Notes under the pieces: model-generated
Told to the model about the DNA's origin: nothing
The model's database searches: none
Seen by the model: only the letters and a program-made list of their open reading frames with translations
Source: Bacteroidota bacterium
Lineage (GTDB): Bacteria > Bacteroidota > Bacteroidia > Cytophagales > Cyclobacteriaceae
Assembly: GCA_018266055.1 (NCBI GenBank)
Contig: JAFDYT010000011.1
Span: 56,817 to 120,816 of the forward strand
Length of the DNA: 64,000 bases
Direction of reading: 5' to 3'
Shown here: piece after piece, positions 47,000 to 57,300 of the stretch
How the letters are laid out: each line of letters starts with the position of its first letter
How positions within the stretch are numbered: position 1 is the first letter of the stretch
Translations under genes and position numbers: made by a program

Positions 47000-47323
47000 A
47001 TGGGCAAAACGTTAGAACTGAGTGACGCAACATTTGATGAAGCAATAAAAGGCGAAAAGCCGGTATTAGTTGATTTTTGGGCCGAATGGTGTGGCCCTTG
47101 CAAAATGATCGGCCCACTGGTAGAAGAACTGGCTGGCGACTACGAAGGCAAGGCTGTGGTAGCCAAACTGAATGTGGATGAAAATCCGCAAATCACCGCC
47201 CGTTATGGTGTGCGCTCCATCCCTACCCTTCTGGTTTTCAAAAACGGCCAGATCGTAGATAAGCAAGTTGGCGCCGTACCCAAGTCGGTATTGGCCTCAA
47301 AACTTCAGGCACAAGTAGCTTAA
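47000..47323 (+). CDS. trxA: Thioredoxin
   Basis: A 107-residue thioredoxin, complete at normal length. The redox pair is Cys31/Cys34 in FWAEWCGPCKMIGP, the cis-proline loop is RSIPTLLVFKNG, and the fold elements VVAKLNVDENPQ are in place. It reduces disulfides in cytosolic proteins such as ribonucleotide reductase. It has its own -7 box and terminator. Confidence 0.97.
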   Translation: MGKTLELSDATFDEAIKGEKPVLVDFWAEWCGPCKMIGPLVEELAGDYEGKAVVAKLNVDENPQITARYGVRSIPTLLVFKNGQIVDKQVGAVPKSVLASKLQAQVA

Positions 47324-47352
47324 TTAAAAGAGTAATTAATCCACTAAGTATG

Positions 47353-47384
47353 ATCCCGATCGGTAAAACCGGTCGGGATTTTTT
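47353..47384 (+). terminator. Intrinsic terminator after trxA
   Basis: ATCCCGATCGGT-AAA-ACCGGTCGGGAT hairpin (47353-47379, one G-T pair) followed by a T run (47379-47384). It lies 30 bp after the trxA stop. Confidence 0.92.
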
Positions 47385-47437
47385 ATGAACTTTTCTAAAA
47401 GTCGTGGAAGTTCAATTTTATTTCCGCCCCAATTGTA

Positions 47438-47445
47438 TAGTTTTG
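47438..47445 (+). promoter_or_regulatory. -7 box of the barrel protein gene
   Basis: TAGTTTTG matches TAnnTTTG, 25 bp before the GTG start codon at 47471. No matching -33 element is evident. Confidence 0.5.
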
Positions 47446-47470
47446 CGCCCTGAATTAACAAACTGAAACT

Positions 47471-48289
47471 GTGAAGCTGACCAACCTACTTTTCGTTGTG
47501 GTGTCGTTGCTGGCGCTGTCAACACCCTCTGAAGCGCAAAATGAAACCGAAACCAAAAGCGGCCAACTGTATTTTACCTGGGGCTATAACCGCGACTGGT
47601 ATTCTAAAAGCAACATTCACGTCTACCGTCATGATGCCAATCCTGCCAACAGCTATGACTTTATGCTCTTTGACGCCAAAGCGCACGATAAGCCTGACAT
47701 GTGGCGTTGGTGGTACCCTGAGCGCCTTACTATTCCTCAATACGATCTTAATGTTGGATATTTCTTCAAGAATAAGCCCAACTGGGGAATTGAAATCGGG
47801 TGGAATCATCTCAAGTACGTGGTCACCGATTGGCAAAACATTCATTTGCAAGGTCAGATTCACGGCATTGCCATCAACCGTGTGGCTCCGTTAGATCCTG
47901 ACACCATTCACCTGCAGCATACCAATGGCAACAATTATCTTGTGATCAGCGCCATTCGCAAGCAGACGTTATACACGAAAAAGAATTTTCAGGTAAGTGC
48001 CATTGCCAAAGCCGGCATGGGCCCGATGATTTCATACACCATCGACACCATTCTTGGCGACAACGATCCGGGATATTTCCATTATCACGGCTATGTTATT
48101 GCGGCAAGCCTTGGCGTGCGCGCCAATTTCTCAAAACACTTTTTTGCGCAAACTGATTTGCAGGGTGGTTATGCCAACTACACTAACACTAAACTCGGTC
48201 ACGAACATCTTGGTACGGCCGTACACCACTTCTATTCTCTGCAGTGGACGTACGAGCTTGGCTATACTGTCTTTATCGGAAAGAAATAG
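47471..48289 (+). CDS. Outer-membrane beta-barrel-like protein of unknown function
   Basis: A 272-residue protein with a GTG start and a signal peptide (MKLTNLLFVVVSLLALSTPSEAQ). The mature part alternates aromatic and polar residues (GQLYFTWGYNRDWYSKSNIHV, YDLNVGYFFKNKPNWGIEIGW), and ends LQWTYELGYTVFIGKK, consistent with an 8- to 10-stranded barrel. It is rich in His and Trp. No enzyme motif is visible. It has its own -7 box and converges with the FtsX permease gene after 11 bp. Confidence 0.75.
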   Translation: MKLTNLLFVVVSLLALSTPSEAQNETETKSGQLYFTWGYNRDWYSKSNIHVYRHDANPANSYDFMLFDAKAHDKPDMWRWWYPERLTIPQYDLNVGYFFKNKPNWGIEIGWNHLKYVVTDWQNIHLQGQIHGIAINRVAPLDPDTIHLQHTNGNNYLVISAIRKQTLYTKKNFQVSAIAKAGMGPMISYTIDTILGDNDPGYFHYHGYVIAASLGVRANFSKHFFAQTDLQGGYANYTNTKLGHEHLGTAVHHFYSLQWTYELGYTVFIGKK

Positions 48290-48300
48290 GCACGACCTGT

Positions 48301-50970
48301 TTACTCATTCTTTAGCGTTTCAGCCGGATTAAGCCATGCCGTTTTAAATGCGTGGTAACTTACTGTGAGCAGCGCAACGAGCGCACCAATCAGCATGCTT
48401 GCAGCAAACAGTTCCCAGCCAATCGTAATTTTGTATTGAAAGTCTTTGAGCCAGCGGTTCATTACAAACCAGGAGATTGGCGCTGCCACTACGAAGGCGA
48501 TCAGCGCAAGCCATACAAAAGGACGATTCAATAAAATGAAAATTGTGTGAACGTTGGCGCCCATCACTTTGCGGATGCCCATTTCCTTAGTGCGATTCAG
48601 CGCATTGATTCCCGAAAGCCCAAACAAACCGAGGCATGAAATGAGGATAGCAAACCCCGTGGAAAGCTGCATGATGTTCATCCAGCGTTGATATACCATG
48701 TACTGCCGCGCTACATCTTCATCCAGGAAAGAATATTCAAACGGTTTGTCGGGCTGCAGTTCTTTCCATACGCCGCGCAGTTTTTCAACCTTTGTTGGGA
48801 TATCACCAGGTGTCACTTTCACCAGCATAGTAGTAAGGTAGCCTAGGTTTTTATTCATCGACAAGAACATCGGTTCGATATTCTTTTCCAGCGAGAGGAA
48901 GTGATAGTCTTTCACCACGCCGATCACTTTGGCACCACGCCCAACCGAATCTTCATTATAGTTGAGGTATTCATTTAGCGGTTCTTTCCATTTCATATCG
49001 CGCACCAGGGCTTCGTTCACAATGATCGCATTGGAGTCGGCTGCAATGCGGGCATCAAAATTTCTTCCTTGCTCCAGACGAGCTTCTAGTGTGGTCAGGT
49101 AGTAAGCATCGACAGGATAAACGTAGGCAGCCTTCTGCTCTCCATTGATCTTATAACCATAGCGGGAGTAGCCTTGTGCAAATGAAATTCCTGTTCCCGC
49201 TACTGACATCACGGATGGTTCTTGCTGGAGGCGATTGCGAAAACGCTCTACAAGCGTATTGGACTCCGGACCGAAGCCCGCCTGTGCGGGCACGACCAGA
49301 ATTTGCGCCTGATTGTAGCCGAGATCTTTTGTGGTTACAAATTTCATCTGGCGATACATGATCAGTGAACTCATGATCAGAAATGCAGACAAGGCAAATT
49401 GAACCACCACCAGAGGTTTAGTAAAACCTGCATTGACTTTGGAAGTAAAAGTGCCTTTGAGAACCGAGGACGGATTAAAACCCGAAAGAAACAACGCAGG
49501 ATAACTACCAGCCAGCAATCCAATAAAAACAGTGAGGACAAAGCTTACCAGCAGCATCGGTGCCACATTGGCAAAAGAAATGGATATAGACTTTCCAGTG
49601 AATTCGTTAAACGGATTTAAAAACATAAACACCAGGCCAATGCCAATGCACATGGAGAGTAAGGCAAGCACCACTGATTCAATAGTAAATTGCCAAACCA
49701 GTTGTTTCTTTTGAGCGCCGGCTACTTTACGAATCCCGACTTCTGTTTTGCGCGAGGCCGAGGTAGTAAGTGCGAGCGATACATAGTTGATGCTGGCGAT
49801 AATCAGAATGAGCAAAGCGATACCACCCAAAATCATTGAGTACTGTGGGTCGCTCACTTTGTCCCAACCGATTTCTTTTTTGAGATGCCACTCGGGAAGT
49901 TGTGAAAATTCAAGTTCGAGAAGCTTGACATCAGCCGGAACAGGCGTTACAGCCTCCTTCCTCCATTTTTCCAACTTGTCGCCCATGTGCTTTTGAAGAA
50001 GCTTGTCAAGATTAGATTTGAAGGTGACCAAATTCGCGCCGGGCACTAGCTGTACAAAAGTAGGCGTGTTGAAGTTGCCCCATTGATTCAGGTGATTCTG
50101 ATAATACGCGGTGTTTTCCTGGGGCAACAGAATATCAAAATTCAAACTTGAATTCGCAGGAGGCGCCTCCACGATAGCCGTGACAATAAAGTCTTTTTCG
50201 CCTTCTAAGTCAATGTGCAAGGTTTTCCCAAGCGGGCTTTCTTCGCCAAAATACTTTTGGGCTATCGCCGGTGTAATGGCAGCCTCCAGTTTGCTCTTGA
50301 AGATTTTGTCGGGATTACCGGCTATCATCCGAAACGAAAACATTTTAAAGAAGTCGGCATCTACGAATGTGATGTTCTTTTCGGAAAAAATTTTGTCTCC
50401 ATACTTGACAGCGGCATAGCCTCCGGAGTTGTAGCGCGTGGCGTATGTCACTTCCGGCAGCTCGTCTTTTACAGCCTGCATCAACGGTTTCATCAAATAG
50501 GCGGAGCGCAGGTATGGATCTTTCGGATTGAGATGCTGCCAACTGTCGTAACTCTTTTCCTCAAGTCGATAGATCAGATTTTTATTTGCGTGAAACTGAT
50601 CGAAGCTTTTCTCATCTTCGATGAAAAGAAAAATCAAAACACAAAATGCAATACCCACACTGAGGCCAAAGGCATTAATGAATGAATACATTTTGCGTTT
50701 GAGAATATTGCGTGAGGCGACTTTGATATAGTTACCGATCATAATGGTGTTAATTAAGTGAAGAGTAAATGTGTTTCTCAGGATGATGCCTGGCCTGAAA
50801 AAGTTGATTGAGTTCCAAAACAAGTTTCGTTTGGCTTTGCTGAGGCCGACCAATTCAACATCTTCATCAAACTTTTCAAGCAAGTCGCCCTCAATACTTT
50901 CGTACAAATTATCCGGGCAAAACCACTTGAGCATTCGAAAAGGAAATTGCGGTGGGTCGATGGGCTTCAT
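48301..50970 (-). CDS. FtsX/MacB-type ABC permease with N-terminal prefix domain
   Basis: An 889-residue permease. Residues about 1-75 (PPQFPFRMLKWFCPDNLYESIEGDLLEKF) are the permease-prefix domain found in Bacteroidota and Acidobacteria FtsX proteins. There follow a membrane helix, a MacB-like periplasmic core, an FtsX domain with three helices (about 375-510), a second periplasmic core and a second FtsX domain ending in AWLNPAETLKNE. The two-module form needs no partner permease but needs an ATPase, which is not here. A PadR gene lies 13 bp upstream, typical for this family. Substrate unknown. Confidence 0.92.
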   Translation of the reverse strand: MKPIDPPQFPFRMLKWFCPDNLYESIEGDLLEKFDEDVELVGLSKAKRNLFWNSINFFRPGIILRNTFTLHLINTIMIGNYIKVASRNILKRKMYSFINAFGLSVGIAFCVLIFLFIEDEKSFDQFHANKNLIYRLEEKSYDSWQHLNPKDPYLRSAYLMKPLMQAVKDELPEVTYATRYNSGGYAAVKYGDKIFSEKNITFVDADFFKMFSFRMIAGNPDKIFKSKLEAAITPAIAQKYFGEESPLGKTLHIDLEGEKDFIVTAIVEAPPANSSLNFDILLPQENTAYYQNHLNQWGNFNTPTFVQLVPGANLVTFKSNLDKLLQKHMGDKLEKWRKEAVTPVPADVKLLELEFSQLPEWHLKKEIGWDKVSDPQYSMILGGIALLILIIASINYVSLALTTSASRKTEVGIRKVAGAQKKQLVWQFTIESVVLALLSMCIGIGLVFMFLNPFNEFTGKSISISFANVAPMLLVSFVLTVFIGLLAGSYPALFLSGFNPSSVLKGTFTSKVNAGFTKPLVVVQFALSAFLIMSSLIMYRQMKFVTTKDLGYNQAQILVVPAQAGFGPESNTLVERFRNRLQQEPSVMSVAGTGISFAQGYSRYGYKINGEQKAAYVYPVDAYYLTTLEARLEQGRNFDARIAADSNAIIVNEALVRDMKWKEPLNEYLNYNEDSVGRGAKVIGVVKDYHFLSLEKNIEPMFLSMNKNLGYLTTMLVKVTPGDIPTKVEKLRGVWKELQPDKPFEYSFLDEDVARQYMVYQRWMNIMQLSTGFAILISCLGLFGLSGINALNRTKEMGIRKVMGANVHTIFILLNRPFVWLALIAFVVAAPISWFVMNRWLKDFQYKITIGWELFAASMLIGALVALLTVSYHAFKTAWLNPAETLKNE

Positions 50971-50983
50971 CTTTTCTGATTTA

Positions 50984-51316
50984 TTAAGCTCCTACTATTT
51001 TCAACTGCGGGATTAGTTTCCATAACTGCAATTGCTGCTCCTTGCGTGCACGGAGCATAGCAAGACCGGCGTTTGTCACCTGAAAAATTCTTTTGCGTCT
51101 TCCGCCGCGCGCATTGGTGGCCCCGCCCATATATGATTTAACATAGCCTTTGTCTTCCAGCCGGTAAAGTGTAACATGCACTGCACTAAGATTCACTTTG
51201 CGCCCTACCCGCTTGTCAATTTCGTTGACCAAGGCGTTGCCATAAGCCTCTTCTTGCAATATGCCCACCATGGTCAACACCAGTTCTTCAAATTCTCCGA
51301 GGTATTCCTTGTTCAT
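50984..51316 (-). CDS. PadR family transcriptional regulator
   Basis: A 110-residue winged-helix protein. The N-terminus EFEELVLTMVGILQEEAYGNALVNEID, then VNLSAVHVTLYRLEDKGYVKSY with the recognition helix, and the wing GRRKRIFQVTNAG are the PadR signature; the C-terminal dimer helix is short. It likely represses the permease gene that starts 13 bp downstream and its own transcription. The inducer is unknown. Confidence 0.94.
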   Translation of the reverse strand: MNKEYLGEFEELVLTMVGILQEEAYGNALVNEIDKRVGRKVNLSAVHVTLYRLEDKGYVKSYMGGATNARGGRRKRIFQVTNAGLAMLRARKEQQLQLWKLIPQLKIVGA

Positions 51317-51460
51317 TTATATATACTTTGTAAAACAAACCTACCGATTATTTTATATTTTGTTAAAGAAATCAATAGATTTTTTAACATCTTCTGGTAT
51401 TGAAACTTTTTATGGGAGATGTTTAAGCGAGAAAGCCTCTTGAAAGGTGTAAAAAAACAA

Positions 51461-51516
51461 AGAGTACTGCGATACCGGATTAGCTGTTAACCAATCGTAG
51501 GGTATTGCAGTACTCT
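51461..51516 (-). terminator. Long stem-loop, probable terminator of the small basic protein gene
   Basis: Sixteen-bp arms AGAGTACTGCGATACC (51461-51476) and GGTATTGCAGTACTCT (51501-51516) pair with one mismatch around a 24-nt loop. On the minus strand the hairpin is followed by TTGTTTTTTT (51451-51460), which fits Rho-independent termination of the gene at 51575-51682. It is longer than usual, so a stable RNA or a small mobile palindrome are alternatives. Confidence 0.65.
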
Positions 51517-51574
51517 CGATATATTCAGAGTTCAGGAACAAAGCTGCTCATCCATGGGATGGCAGTTTTTGTTA

Positions 51575-51682
51575 CTAAAAGTCTTTACCAGCGCGTTTCG
51601 CTTTTTTCTCGGCGCGTTTTTCTTTGATTGTCTTAGTGGCTGGCTTTTTTTCCTCTTTCTTTTTGTCTTGACCTTTTGACAT
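51575..51682 (-). CDS. Small lysine-rich protein (35 aa)
   Basis: A 36-codon frame beginning MSKGQDKKKEEKKPATKTIK and ending KRAGKDF, almost half Lys and Arg. Very short basic proteins beginning 'M(A/S)KGQDK' recur in many bacterial genomes, which supports a real gene; function unknown, perhaps RNA or ribosome binding. It is divergent from yebC and followed by a long stem-loop. A longer overlapping frame with other composition is rejected. Confidence 0.6.
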   Translation of the reverse strand: MSKGQDKKKEEKKPATKTIKEKRAEKKAKRAGKDF

Positions 51683-51812
51683 AACGGATGGGTTTTAGTT
51701 TTACCAAAAATAATATATGTTCCCCTATTCCGGAAATAGCCGGTCGATCGTTTAGCCTCAAAAAACATAGCCAAGGATTACGGGGCACGCCAATAGTTTC
51801 AACTCTTTCACT

Positions 51813-51820
51813 TATTTTTG
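51813..51820 (+). promoter_or_regulatory. -7 box of yebC
   Basis: TATTTTTG matches TAnnTTTG, 20 bp before the YebC start codon. This supports the start at 51841, because the longer open frame would begin upstream of the promoter. Confidence 0.55.
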
Positions 51821-51840
51821 CGGCTCATCGACAAAGACCT

Positions 51841-52548
51841 ATGGGACGTATTTTTGAAAAACGAAAGCACAAAATGTTTGCGCGCTTCGACAAGATGGCA
51901 AAAGCCTTCACGCGCATCGGAAAAGACATTGCCATTGCCGTAAAACAGGCTGGCCCTAATCCGGACAACAACCCCAAGCTTCGGATGGCGATTCAAAATG
52001 CCAAGGGAGTGAACATGCCGAAAGACCGGGTGGATGCGGCCATCAAACGCGCCTCATCGAAAGAAGAAAAGGATTTTCAGGAAGTGATTTATGAAGGATA
52101 TGCGCCACACGGCGTTCCGGTGATTGTAGAATGCGCTACGGATAACCCCACGAGAACGGTAGCCAACATTCGGCTACATTTTTCAAAAAATGATGGAAAC
52201 ATGGGCAACTCCGGCTCCGTCGCTTTTCTTTTTGAGCGGAAAGGGGTTTTCAAATTTGATCCAGCCAAACTGAACCTTGAGGAATTAGAACTCGACCTGA
52301 TCGATGCTGGCGCAGAAGATATTCAACAAGACGAAGAGGAGATTACCATCTACACCAAGTTCACCGAGTTCGGTCATTTCTTAAAATTCCTGGAAAGCCG
52401 CAAGCTGGATGCAAAAAGTTCGGGTTTGCAATACATTCCCAATGCTACCAAAGAACTAAGCGAAGCCGAACAGGATGACGTACTGAAGTGCATTGCCGCC
52501 ATTGAAGAAGATGACGACGTGCAAAACGTATATCACAACCTGGCTTAA
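51841..52548 (+). CDS. yebC: YebC/PmpR family protein
   Basis: A 235-residue member of the YebC/TACO1 family, begun at MGRIFEKRKHKMFARFDKMA; the open frame extends 51 codons upstream without homology. FTRIGKDIAIAVKQAGPNPDNNPKLR and AIQNAKGVNMPKDRVDAAIKRA are characteristic, followed by GYAPHGVPVIVECATDNPTRT and the C-terminal domain. Family members are reported as transcription regulators or as factors that help ribosomes through proline-rich stretches. It ends before a bidirectional terminator. Confidence 0.95.
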   Translation: MGRIFEKRKHKMFARFDKMAKAFTRIGKDIAIAVKQAGPNPDNNPKLRMAIQNAKGVNMPKDRVDAAIKRASSKEEKDFQEVIYEGYAPHGVPVIVECATDNPTRTVANIRLHFSKNDGNMGNSGSVAFLFERKGVFKFDPAKLNLEELELDLIDAGAEDIQQDEEEITIYTKFTEFGHFLKFLESRKLDAKSSGLQYIPNATKELSEAEQDDVLKCIAAIEEDDDVQNVYHNLA

Positions 52549-52563
52549 AGAGATTTATCTTAA

Positions 52564-52600
52564 AAGAAAAGGCTGCCTGAACATCGGGCAGCCTTTTTCA
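52564..52600. terminator. Bidirectional terminator between yebC and the phosphorylase gene
   Basis: AAAGGCTGCC (52568-52577) pairs with GGCAGCCTTT (52587-52596). An A-rich run precedes and a T-rich run follows, so it can end transcription from both convergent genes. Confidence 0.9.
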
Positions 52601-52620
52601 TTTTTACGTAACGTGAATCG

Positions 52621-54240
52621 CTATCCGATTTTGTATAGCTTTTCGTAGTACTCGGTGAGCATGCGCTTTACACCGAACTTGTCTTTGGTCGATAGCACAC
52701 TCTGCTTCATCATCTCCTTCCATTTTGATTTCTTTTGGTAATAGGTAGGGATAACTTCGTTCAAAAGTACCTTGTACATGGCTGCCTGGTCGTGCTTGTC
52801 GAGTTTTTTCTCTTCTTTGTTTTCAAAGCCATCGCCCATTTGCCAGCCATTCACTCCGTGCTGACAGGCTTCGGGCCACCAGCCATCGAGAATGCTAAAG
52901 TTCAGTACGCCATTCATTGCGGCTTTCATTCCAGACGTGCCGCTAGCCTCTTGCGGACGGCGCGGGTTGTTAAGCCACACATCGGCGCCTCGCACCAGCG
53001 CTGCACCAATGGTCATATCGTAATTTTCCAGGAACACTACTGAGTTTGGATACTCTTTAGTTAGAGAAACAATGGTGGCAACGATTTCTTTTCCCCGATC
53101 ATCCAGCGGATGGGCTTTTCCTGAAAAGATAATCTGGAGTTTCCCCGACTTGAAAAGCTTATCGACTTTGGCGCGGTTGCTGAAAATGAAATCACTGCGT
53201 TTGTACGGCACCGCCCGACGAGAGAATCCAATGGTGAGTGCTTCGGGATTCAGTACGGTGCCAGTACGCTCTTTTACAAATTTGAAAAGCTTCTTTTTGT
53301 TTTCCTGATGCAGATCCCAAAGATCTTTTCCGGCTTCAGCCGCCTTTACAATCCGATCATCAACCCATGTAGGCAAGTGAATTGCGTTGGTGATGGGAAT
53401 GATCTCCGAGCGGCCTTTGACATTCTTCCACATTTTGTTGGCCGTCTTGGCATGAAGTTTTGCCACCGCATTTGACTTCCGCGACAAGCGCAAAGCACCG
53501 ACAGTCATATTAAAGGGTGAGCCACCTAAATCAGCGAGACGCTTGGCTGTGAATACACCAACATCTGCGCCCATGTAAAGCAGTCGATCTATGTAATGCG
53601 ACTCATTGCCCTGCACAACCGGTGTGTGCGTGGTGAATACAATCTCGTTGCGTGTAGCCGCGAGCGCATCTTTATAAGGAATCCCCGCTTCAATTTTTTC
53701 GCGTACCAATTCAAAGCCGGCAAACAGAGCATGACCTTCGTTGAAGTGATAGACATCGACGTCAATGCCCAACGCTCTCAGGGCTTTAACCCCTCCTATA
53801 CCTAGCACCATTTCCTGCGCGATGCGCTCTTCTCCGAACCAACCGTACAATTGTCCGGTGATCCAGCCATCTTCATTGCCGGGCACATCGGTATCCAAGA
53901 GATAGATTGGCGCATTGCCAAAGGTTTTGGCCAACCATACTTTGCACTTCACCGGGCGTTTCCTTATCTCCACAGTCACCATCACTCCGGTGTCTTTCAG
54001 AAAATCATACTTATACACAGGAAATGTATCAATGGCTTTACCTTCAGCGGAAATCCGTTGATCGGTATAGCCTTGTTTCCATTTTATACCAATGCCCACC
54101 ATGGGGTATTTGTAATCTTTTGCGCCCTTGAGGTAATCACCAGCCAGGATACCAAGACCACCGGCATAGATTTTAAAATCGCTGTGCAGGCCATACTCCA
54201 TACAGAAGTAGGCCACATGAGGAAGTTTCTGTTTTGCCAT
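52621..54240 (-). CDS. glgP: Alpha-glucan (glycogen) phosphorylase, short form
   Basis: A 539-residue glucan phosphorylase that releases glucose 1-phosphate from glycogen or maltodextrin. YFCMEYGLHSDFKIYAGGLGILAGD opens the enzyme, VYHFNEGHALFAGFEL and FTTHTPVVQGNE follow, and the PLP lysine lies in EASGTSGMKAAMNG near residue 440. It starts directly at the catalytic region, shorter than the roughly 850 residues of the GlgP forms that carry an N-terminal domain. No other glycogen gene lies nearby. Confidence 0.93.
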   Translation of the reverse strand: MAKQKLPHVAYFCMEYGLHSDFKIYAGGLGILAGDYLKGAKDYKYPMVGIGIKWKQGYTDQRISAEGKAIDTFPVYKYDFLKDTGVMVTVEIRKRPVKCKVWLAKTFGNAPIYLLDTDVPGNEDGWITGQLYGWFGEERIAQEMVLGIGGVKALRALGIDVDVYHFNEGHALFAGFELVREKIEAGIPYKDALAATRNEIVFTTHTPVVQGNESHYIDRLLYMGADVGVFTAKRLADLGGSPFNMTVGALRLSRKSNAVAKLHAKTANKMWKNVKGRSEIIPITNAIHLPTWVDDRIVKAAEAGKDLWDLHQENKKKLFKFVKERTGTVLNPEALTIGFSRRAVPYKRSDFIFSNRAKVDKLFKSGKLQIIFSGKAHPLDDRGKEIVATIVSLTKEYPNSVVFLENYDMTIGAALVRGADVWLNNPRRPQEASGTSGMKAAMNGVLNFSILDGWWPEACQHGVNGWQMGDGFENKEEKKLDKHDQAAMYKVLLNEVIPTYYQKKSKWKEMMKQSVLSTKDKFGVKRMLTEYYEKLYKIG

Positions 54241-54387
54241 AAGACATTATTTAACTTGGAACCAATCACGATAACAAAACCGTGTAGTGTAAAAATACGA
54301 TTTTGAATGAAAGGTCAAAGAAATCCTGCAAAAGACTTCTTGCAGATTTAGCACAAAGGGCAATGATTGAAAAGGCTAGAGGGCCTC

Positions 54388-57300
54388 TTACTGCGTCTTC
54401 ACTTTCGATTTCACCCAGGCAAATGCATTGGTGAAAGCTTCCATCCACGGGCTTACTTCATCGGTCTGTTTATTGCGTGTGTAGTGTGGCCAGTTCCACG
54501 CAAACAAACTGCGTTCGATGTGAGGCATGATGGCCAGATGTCGTCCGTCTTTTGAACTCAAGGCTGCCACAGAAAAATCAGATCCATTGGGTGTACCCGG
54601 ATATTCGGCGTACGAATACGTAGCAGCAATTTTATAGAGCGAAGAATCTTTAGGTAACTTGAACTGCCCTTCGCCATGCGCAAGCCATACGCCCAATCGG
54701 GCGCCAGCGTAAGACGACAGCATCACTGAATTATTTTCAGGAATATCGATGGTAAGGAAAGTACACTCAAATTTGCCGGAGTCGTTGTGGTGCATCTTCT
54801 CTTGCCACTCAGGATAGAGCAAGCCGAGTTCCATCATCAACTGGCATCCGTTGCATACGCCAAGACTAAGCGTGTCAGAGCGTTTGTAGAAATTATCCAG
54901 CGCTGCTTTTGCCTTTGGATTATACAAGAAAGCCCCAGCCCATCCCTTAGCCGCGCCAAGCACGTCGCTGTTGGAGAATCCTCCTACAAAAACAATCAGG
55001 TTTACTTCGCTAAGGTCTTCACGGCCTGATACGAGGTCGGTCATGTGTACATCCTTCACATCAAAGCCGGCCAGGTACAATGCGTACGCCATCTCGCGGT
55101 CGCTGTTTACTCCTTTTTCACGAATGATGGCCGCCTTGATTCCTGATTTTGATTTACGCTTCGGATCAAGTCCATAAGTCGTCAATTTTCCATCAAACTT
55201 TGGCTGGAATTTGTATTCCAGTTTTTGCTTGAAGATATTTTCCTTTCTCTTTTCCGCGTGGCCTTTAGGGCGTTGGATTTTATCGAATTGATAAGAAGTT
55301 GAAAACCACTTGTCGCGCATGGCATCAATATCGATCGACAACCCCGCGCCTGTAATTTCTCTCTTTTCAATTACGTCGGCGATCAGCGTGGACTTAATTC
55401 CGCTTTTACTCAACAGAGCATTTACTTCTTCCAATTTTTCTACCTGAAGAACAACACCTGGGTTTTCGCTGAACAATCTCTTGATCAAATCTTCGCCTGC
55501 AGCTAAATGAACTTGCAAGCCCATACCCGGTGTAGGGAAACACATTTCAAGAAGCGTAGTAATCAACCCGCCGGAAGAAATATCATGACCCGCCAGAATC
55601 AAATTATTTTTTACTAATTGCTGAACAGCCCCAAAGCATGTTGAGAAATAATTCTCATCGACTATGGTCGGCGCTTGTCCACCAAGCCCGTTCACCACTT
55701 GCGCAAAGCTGCTTCCGCCAAGTTTTGATTCGTCTTTCGAGAAATCGATATGAATTAATTTTGACGAACGACTTTTCTTCAGGTCAGGAGAAACTGTTTT
55801 ACGAATGTCTTCCACTTCAGCTACCGCCGAAATGATCACCGTGCCCGGAGACAATACTGTTGATCCATCCGGATACTTCTGCGCCATCGAAAGCGAGTCT
55901 TTTCCTGTCGGGATGTTGATGCCCAGCTTACAAGCAAAATCACTCACAACTTCTACTGCTTGAAACAAGCGTGCGTTCTCTCCTTTATTCTTTGCAGGCC
56001 ACATCCAGTTAGCGCTAAGCGAAACGCCTTTCAATCCATGCGTGAGCGGAGCCAACACCAGGTTGGTCAGTGCTTCTGCAATGGCCAGTTTACTTCCTGC
56101 TGCCGGGTCGATCAATGCAGCCGCAGGCGCATGCCCCAGCGACGTTGCTACTCCTTTGTGATTCACAAAATCAAGCGCCATCACCGAAACATTGTTCAAC
56201 GGAAGTTGTAACTCTCCACACGTTTGTTGTGTCGCTACTTTTCCGGTTACACAACGGTCGACTTTGTTGGTCAACCAATCTTTGCAAGCGACAGCTTCAA
56301 GTTGCAACACTTGCTCAAGATATGCGCCTAGTTTACCCTGCTGATAAGCTAATTCTCCAAAAGAACTCTTTTCACTTTGATCGACAAGAACAGTTTTAGG
56401 AGAAGACCCGAATAGATTTTCAAGCTTAAGGTCGATTGGCTTCAGACCGTCCTTGGCGTCAACGAAGACTAATTTCTTATCGCCGGTGGAAGTACCTATA
56501 ACATATATTGGTGCGCGTTCGCGTTCAGCAATTTTGCGAAGTATCTCTACATCTTTCTCATGAATGGCAAGTCCCATTCGTTCTTGCGATTCGTTACTAA
56601 TAATTTCCTTATCGGATAAAGTTGGGTCGCCGACAGGTAGTTTATCTATGTTGATGGTTCCGCCGGTTTCTTCCAGCAGCTCGGATAAACAATTAAGATG
56701 ACCGCCGGCACCGTGGTCGTGAATTGAAACAATCGGATTGGTGTCCGCTTCTACCATCGCGCGAATGGCATTCATCACGCGCTTTTGCATTTCAGGATTC
56801 GATCGCTGAATCGCATTGAGCTCAATGGCATTGCTCATCTCGCCTGTAGCTACTGAAGAAACAGCGCCACCACCCATACCGATGCGGTAGTTATCTCCTC
56901 CCAGCAACACAATTTTATCTCCCGGCGTCAGGTGTTCCTTTTGGCTGTCCTTTTCTTTTCCAAAGCCAATGCCGCCCGCTTGCATGATTACCTTGTCGTA
57001 TCCGAACTTCTTACCGTTTTCGAAATGTTCGAACGTGAAGACACTTCCGCAAATCAGCGGCTGACCAAACTTATTTCCGAAATCACTCGCACCATCCGAA
57101 GCTTTAATAAGAATTTCAAGCGGCGTCTGATACAACCATTTTCGTTCTTCAAATTTCTTCTCCCACGGTCTCCCCTTTTCAAAGCGAGGATAAGAAGTCA
57201 TATACACCGCTGTTCCTGCCAAAGGCAACGAACCCTTTCCTCCCGCCAGTCGATCTCTGATTTCGCCACCAGAGCCTGTTGCGGCGCCGTTAAAAGGTTC

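Noticed and set aside
51532-51774. 80-residue minus-strand protein
   Set aside because: Composition is unlike a natural protein over most of its length; the 35-residue Lys-rich frame in another phase fits better.
51688-51840. N-terminal extension of YebC
   Set aside because: No similarity to the family, and the -7 box at 51813 lies inside it.
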